Part shown: positions 60,252 through 64,000 of the stretch, one piece after another
Layout of the letters: each line of letters opens with the position of its first letter
Numbering within the stretch: the first letter of the stretch is position 1
Assembly: GCA_015075555.1 (NCBI GenBank)
Contig: JABTUD010000001.1
Location: 992,001 to 1,056,000 of the forward strand
Reading direction: 5' to 3'
DNA from: Thermoflexaceae bacterium
Lineage (GTDB): Bacteria; Chloroflexota; Dehalococcoidia; Tepidiformales; Tepidiformaceae
Length of the DNA stretch: 64,000 bases
The notes under the pieces: model-generated
Told to the model about the DNA's origin: nothing
What the model saw: only the letters and a program-made list of their open reading frames with translations
The model's database searches: none
Program-made: the position numbers and the translations under genes

Positions 60252-60794
60252 ATGAGCGAGGGAGCGGCTTTGCCCGAGCGGACCGATGCGCCTATCATCG
60301 GCACACCCCGGGGAGGTGCGTGGCCGATGCGATTTGTCGTGACGGTGGTAAGCGCAGCCATCTTGCTCTTCTTCATCTACCTGGTGGTGGGTGCGGTGGC
60401 CGATGGCTATCTGGGGGGCGACATCGTGCCAGACAGGGCGGTGCCAGAGGCCTGGGCAGGGCCAGACAGCTGGTCGGAATGGCGCGACATTGTGATCGTG
60501 TTCATGGGGCTCTTCTGGGTCCTGGCGGGGCTTCTCGCGGCCGTGCTCATCATCGTCCTGATTCTGCTTGCCGTGACGCTCAGGCGGGTGCTGCGCGAGA
60601 ATGCGGCGCCGGCGATCGATTCGCTGAAGGACACCATCGATAGCGTACGCGGGACCACCGAGTTCGTAGGTGAGACGGCGGTCTCACCCATCATCCGCGC
60701 CTACAGCGTGGTCAAGGGCGTGCGGTCGGGTGTAAGCGCGGTCACCAACCTGTCCAACAGGGTGCGGGGACGGAAGAAAGGGAAGAAGAAGTGA
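60252..60794 (+). CDS. Membrane protein, two transmembrane helices, unknown
   Basis: 180 residues from ATG at 60252. Hydrophobic helices at about 27-48 ('FVVTVVSAAILLFFIYLVVG') and 80-108 ('DIVIVFMGLFWVLAGLLAAV' onward). After the second helix is an amphipathic segment 'APAIDSLKDTIDSVRGTTEF' and a very basic end 'RGRKKGKKK'. The family is not recognised, although the helix-then-amphipathic layout resembles DUF948-like phage-shock or general-stress membrane proteins. The next small gene overlaps its stop. Confidence 0.65.
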   Translation: MSEGAALPERTDAPIIGTPRGGAWPMRFVVTVVSAAILLFFIYLVVGAVADGYLGGDIVPDRAVPEAWAGPDSWSEWRDIVIVFMGLFWVLAGLLAAVLIIVLILLAVTLRRVLRENAAPAIDSLKDTIDSVRGTTEFVGETAVSPIIRAYSVVKGVRSGVSAVTNLSNRVRGRKKGKKK

Positions 60795-61000
60795 GCTCGC
60801 CGGAAGCCGAAGAGGCGCCAGGGAGACCCGGGAGCGACTCCGACTTCGCCCCGCTTGAGTGGGCCAGAGCGCTGGCGCTCGGCGTCCGGGACACCCTGCA
60901 GGAAATGCTGGATGAGGGCCGGCGCGGTGCACGCGAGGCGTACGACGAGCGCTGGGAGCGGTTCGATGCGAAGGTCCGGAAGCGCCGGCGCCCGGATTAG
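60791..61000 (+). CDS. Small charged protein coupled to the membrane protein gene
   Basis: 69 residues from a GTG that overlaps the preceding stop (GTGA at 60791). Acidic N-terminus, a likely amphipathic helix 'LEWARALALGVRDTLQEMLDE' and a basic end 'ERFDAKVRKRRRPD'. It is soluble. The coupling suggests it acts with the upstream membrane protein. Its TAG stop overlaps the stop of the convergent permease gene (TTAG, 60997-61000). Confidence 0.55.
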   Translation: MSSPEAEEAPGRPGSDSDFAPLEWARALALGVRDTLQEMLDEGRRGAREAYDERWERFDAKVRKRRRPD

Positions 61001-63030
61001 AAGATTCCGCGCGACCGGCGGCGGCTGCCGCTGCCAAAGGGCGACTCGATCACGGTAACGTGCCGGCGTGTGCCAAGGAGCTTGATGAGCCTTTTCAGGC
61101 TCTGGTTCACGAGGGGGCGCTGGTACCAGTGCCTGACTTCGATGGTAGGCACCATTACGGCCACTTCGTGCGGCGCGCTGCGGAGCCGGTCGTTCACGTA
61201 GACGACGATGGGCTCGGCTACAGTGCGGAACGGCGAATCGATAACGACGAGCGGCACGGACGGGAACTGCTTCTGCCAGCGCTCTTCGACCGTCGAACGT
61301 TCATCCGGGTCGACCAGCACGTGGACGGCGATAACTTCGCGGGAGCGTTCGCAAGCGGCGCCTATGGCCATCACGGTCGCCAGGTTGATGGCCTCAACGG
61401 GGACGATGATGGGGACGGCCGAAGTCCCCTGCGGTTTCAATTCGAGCTGGGCTTCAGGCGGAACGCGGAGGGAGCGATCGAGGCCGTGGTAGAACCGGCC
61501 GATGAGCCAGGCTGCCAGCGCGATCAACGGGAGGGTAACGACGACCATCCATCCACCCTCGCCAAACTTGGTGACGAGAATGATCACAAACACGAGGCCG
61601 GTCGCCACGCTCCCAACGGCGTTGATCACCGCAGCCCGCTGCCAGCCCGGTTCCTTCAGCGTGAGCCAGCGGCGCACCATTCCCGACTGCGCCAGCGTGA
61701 AGGAGAGGAACACGCCCAGCGCGTAGAGGGGGATGAGCCGGGTTGTGCTGGCATTGAACCCAATCAGCAACAATGCGGCAAACACGGTCAGCGCGAGGAT
61801 GCCATAGCTGAAGACGAGGCGGTTGCCACGCTGGTGAAAGACCCGGGGGAGGTAGCCATCGCGAGCCAGGATTGCACCGAGCAGGGGGAAGCCGTTGTAG
61901 CTCGTGTTAGCCGCAAGGAAGAGGATCCCGGCGGTGAACGCCTGGAGCGTGTAGTAGACGGCATTCCGCCCGAAGACCGCCTCGCCGATCTGGGACATCA
62001 CGGTCTCGTTGTCGCCATGCACGTAGACAATGCCGAAATGGCGAGCGAGAAGGGTGGTGCCCAGGAAGAGCGAGCCGAGGATGAGAGCCATGGCCGTCAT
62101 GGTGGTGGCGGCGTTCCTGGCCTCGGGCGGCTTGAAGGCGGAGACGCCGTTTGAGATCGCCTCAACGCCTGTGAGGGCCGTGCAGCCCGCCGAGAACGCG
62201 CGCAGGACCAGGAAGAGCGTGAGTGCCTTCTCGGCGTGAACCTCCCGCGTGGGTTCACCCACGGAGAAGAGGTTCGGGGTATCACCGGTGAGAACCTTGA
62301 TGATTCCAACCACGATAGTGACAGCGAGCACGACCACGAAGCCGTAGGTGGGAATGGCGAAGATCGAGCCGGATTCGCGGATGCCACGGAGGTTCCCGAG
62401 CATGATGAGGGCCACCAGGGCGAGAGCAATGACGACCGCGTAGTCGTGAGCGCCCGGCAGGGCCGAGTAGATCGCCTCGACGCTCGCCGCGATACTGACG
62501 GCCACCGTCAATACGTAGTCGATGAGAAGCGCCGAAGCGGCCAGTAGCCCCGGCACAACACCGAGGTTTTCGTGAGCCACGATGTAGGCGCCGCCGCCAC
62601 CCGGGTAGGCGCGGATGGTCTGACGGTACGACGCGACCACGATGGAGAGAAGGAGGGCAATCGCCGCCGCAATGGGCAGGCTGTAGCCCAGGGCGCCCGT
62701 GCCAGCGAGCACGAGGATCAGCAGGATCTCCTGGGTTGCGTAGGCCGTCGACGAAAGAGCGTCGGAGGAGAAGATGGCGAGAGCCACCTTCTTGCTGAGC
62801 CGCTCCTCGGATAGCCGCCGGCTCGACATGCTGGTCCCGATGACGCGGTCCTTGAAGTTGAGAAGGCTACCGCGAAAGCCTGTGCGCGACTGGGCGTATT
62901 CGGTGGCTTCGTAGTGGCCGCGTTCGCCAGTGGGCAGGATCCCGGCGCGGGGCAGGTCCACCCGGTACCGGGTCACGGGCCCGGGACGTGGCGCAGGGCT
63001 GGAGCGCGGCTCCTGGGGTGGTTCGGGCAT
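60997..63030 (-). CDS. APC-family permease, KimA-like potassium transporter
   Basis: 677 residues. After a 75-residue polar N-terminus come about 12 transmembrane helices, starting 'VALAIFSSDALSSTAYATQEILLILVLAG'; the SSDALSSTAYATQEIL element is the mark of the KimA/YdaO-type branch of APC permeases. 'GGGGAYIVAHENLG' and 'AFSAGCTALTGVEAISNGV' follow. The C-terminal 190 residues are a soluble domain ('TSAVPIIVPVEAINLATVMAIGAA', 'SREVIAVHVLVDPDE') resembling the KimA universal-stress-like domain that binds c-di-AMP. High-affinity K+ import is likely; amino-acid transport is the alternative. Only 53 bp separate it from the next upstream gene, so no riboswitch fits there. Confidence 0.82.
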   Translation of the reverse strand: MPEPPQEPRSSPAPRPGPVTRYRVDLPRAGILPTGERGHYEATEYAQSRTGFRGSLLNFKDRVIGTSMSSRRLSEERLSKKVALAIFSSDALSSTAYATQEILLILVLAGTGALGYSLPIAAAIALLLSIVVASYRQTIRAYPGGGGAYIVAHENLGVVPGLLAASALLIDYVLTVAVSIAASVEAIYSALPGAHDYAVVIALALVALIMLGNLRGIRESGSIFAIPTYGFVVVLAVTIVVGIIKVLTGDTPNLFSVGEPTREVHAEKALTLFLVLRAFSAGCTALTGVEAISNGVSAFKPPEARNAATTMTAMALILGSLFLGTTLLARHFGIVYVHGDNETVMSQIGEAVFGRNAVYYTLQAFTAGILFLAANTSYNGFPLLGAILARDGYLPRVFHQRGNRLVFSYGILALTVFAALLLIGFNASTTRLIPLYALGVFLSFTLAQSGMVRRWLTLKEPGWQRAAVINAVGSVATGLVFVIILVTKFGEGGWMVVVTLPLIALAAWLIGRFYHGLDRSLRVPPEAQLELKPQGTSAVPIIVPVEAINLATVMAIGAACERSREVIAVHVLVDPDERSTVEERWQKQFPSVPLVVIDSPFRTVAEPIVVYVNDRLRSAPHEVAVMVPTIEVRHWYQRPLVNQSLKRLIKLLGTRRHVTVIESPFGSGSRRRSRGIF

Positions 63031-63083
63031 TGTTCGATACAGTAACCGGTCCGCCTGTTCGGCGGAATGGCTTCGAACGGGGG

Positions 63084-64000
63084 TCAGCGGTCGGACGCGA
63101 CGAGGGGAACGACCACCCGCGAGGCGGTGGTGGGCGACGGCGCCGCGGTCGGAGACTCCGTAGGCGGCGGGGTCTGCGTGGACGGGACCGGAGGCGTGGG
63201 GGTAGGGGTCCAGGCTCGAGTCGCCGTGGGCGCGGGGCTCTGGTTGCCCGCCAGTTGCTTCGTCTGGATGGTGCAGCCAAAGGACGCGCAGTACTGCACC
63301 AGCGCGTTGATGTGGCTTGCAGTAAAGCGCACTGCATAGTTAGAACGCTGAGACTCGCTTGAGAATACACCGACGATGAAGAGCTCATCCCTCGCATCGT
63401 TCCAGGTGTAGATGGGTGAGCCGCTCTGTCCGGGAAAAGCATCCATCTCCGTATAGATCGCTTCATCGTCAACGAAGAAGAAGAACCCCGCCGTGAACCA
63501 CTGCGTCCCGGGGAGCTTGTCGCCGGGGTAACCGGCCGTAGCGATGATGGTGCCGGGGTCGTAGAAGTAGGCATCGGGGACCGCGGCAACGGGCAGGAAG
63601 GGCCCGAGTGCGGGGGGGAAGGGAGAGCCCGTTATGAACGCCAGGCCGAAATCGAAGCGTATGTCGCCGGAATTGACCCACCCCTGGGGAATCGCAAATT
63701 GCCTGGCGACGGCTGCGTCGAATGGGAATGTTGGGCCGTTCTCGCCGGGCACCACCAGCAGGCTGTAGACGTAGGACTGTGACCGGGGGTCGAAGAGGCA
63801 GTGAGCGGCGGTGAGGACGACATTGGTGTTCAACATGACGCCACTGCAGGTGGAAACGATTTCGTTCCGCTGGTCGAAGATGACCAGCTGGGCGATGGTG
63901 CGCCACGGAGCCACGGTCGTGTCGGTTATGGGGATGCGATCGTCAGTCCCGAAGACCCTCTCGGCGGTCACAGCGCCGTTTCCCAGTGTCGCTAGATGTA
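63084..64000 (-). CDS. Trypsin/V8-like serine protease, N-terminus beyond the window
   Basis: Chymotrypsin-fold protease: His in 'NVVLTAAHCLFDP', Asp in 'IRFDFGLAFITG' and Ser in 'FPGQSGSPIYTW'. The mature N-terminus region 'VFGTDDRIPI' and glutamyl-endopeptidase-like 'APWRTIAQL' suggest the V8 group. The C-terminus is a Thr/Pro-rich stalk ('PTPTPPVPSTQTPPPTESPT'), probably a wall-spanning or anchoring region. A GTG at 63971 is possible, but the frame stays open to the window end, so a signal and propeptide probably lie outside and the gene is partial here. Confidence 0.85.
   Translation of the reverse strand, partial: HLATLGNGAVTAERVFGTDDRIPITDTTVAPWRTIAQLVIFDQRNEIVSTCSGVMLNTNVVLTAAHCLFDPRSQSYVYSLLVVPGENGPTFPFDAAVARQFAIPQGWVNSGDIRFDFGLAFITGSPFPPALGPFLPVAAVPDAYFYDPGTIIATAGYPGDKLPGTQWFTAGFFFFVDDEAIYTEMDAFPGQSGSPIYTWNDARDELFIVGVFSSESQRSNYAVRFTASHINALVQYCASFGCTIQTKQLAGNQSPAPTATRAWTPTPTPPVPSTQTPPPTESPTAAPSPTTASRVVVPLVASDR

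Noticed and set aside
63031-63083. A ydaO riboswitch for the KimA-like gene
   Set aside because: The gap to the upstream gene is only 53 bp and has none of the conserved aptamer blocks.

Overview
The window is a 64-kb piece of a G+C-rich bacterial chromosome with tightly packed genes and many 1-4 nt stop/start overlaps. Together the gene families suggest a member of the Chloroflexota (a Dehalococcoidia/Tepidiforma-like or Thermomicrobia-like lineage): an LLM-type F420-dependent oxidoreductase family gene, split MaoC hydratases with a matching SDR, a menaquinone operon, hrcA-grpE-dnaK under a perfect CIRCE, a secreted sortase, DUF5666 and LysM envelope proteins, and no outer-membrane genes. 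The taxonomic call is inference; no rRNA or tRNA gene was recognised.

Layout. 1-11.7 kb: a minus-strand flagellar operon in the order fliF-fliG-fliH-fliI-fliJ-flgB-flgC-fliE-fliK-flgD-(TIGR02530-like)-flgE, closed by a hairpin and followed by a beta-propeller gene and a Cys/His-rich protein gene. 11.9-13.9 kb: a plus-strand acyl-CoA hydratase/dehydrogenase operon. 14-21.7 kb: larE, an HExxH lipoprotein, a 2-hydroxyacid dehydrogenase, a leader region with a 14-codon ORF and hairpins ahead of an orotate phosphoribosyltransferase-like gene, an ECF sigma with a DUF5666-type membrane partner, a GNAT enzyme and a sortase. 21.7-25.9 kb: two unexplained short genes, a tandem pair of ferritin-like diiron proteins of which one has lost its metal ligands, and a DtxR-type regulator. 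25.9-31.5 kb: a REC-GGDEF-HD-GYP protein, an LLM oxidoreductase, an AhpD-like protein and an unusually arranged alkaline-phosphatase-superfamily protein. 31.5-37.7 kb: dnaK, grpE, hrcA, then an ECF sigma and an anti-sigma-like protein with a 48-bp tandem-repeat tail. 37.7-43.8 kb: amidase, EamA transporter, LysM protein, and a c-di-AMP (ydaO-type) riboswitch ahead of two unknown genes and otsA. 43.8-52.3 kb: the operon menF-menD-menH-menB-menC-menE-hit-yqeK. 52.5-64 kb: S9 peptidase, VapBC-like toxin-antitoxin, split transketolase, DUF402 protein, enoyl-CoA hydratase, a second HExxH lipoprotein, a response regulator, small membrane proteins, a KimA-like permease and a trypsin-like protease cut by the window end.

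How the parts fit. The flagellar basal body/hook operon and a dual-domain c-di-GMP enzyme point to a motile cell with motility/sessility control. The c-di-AMP riboswitch before trehalose-phosphate synthase, with a KimA-like K+ permease gene 17 kb away, points to c-di-AMP-linked osmotic control. The men operon supplies respiratory quinone, and the MaoC/SDR/enoyl-CoA hydratase/LLM genes point to acyl-CoA based degradation.

The strongest candidates for undescribed biology are the diiron enzyme plus ligand-less paralogue with a palindromic operator over their promoter and a DtxR regulator next door, the riboswitch-trehalose linkage, the small-ORF leader transcripts, and the permuted phosphatase. 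All family calls were made by reading the sequence; no database search was run.
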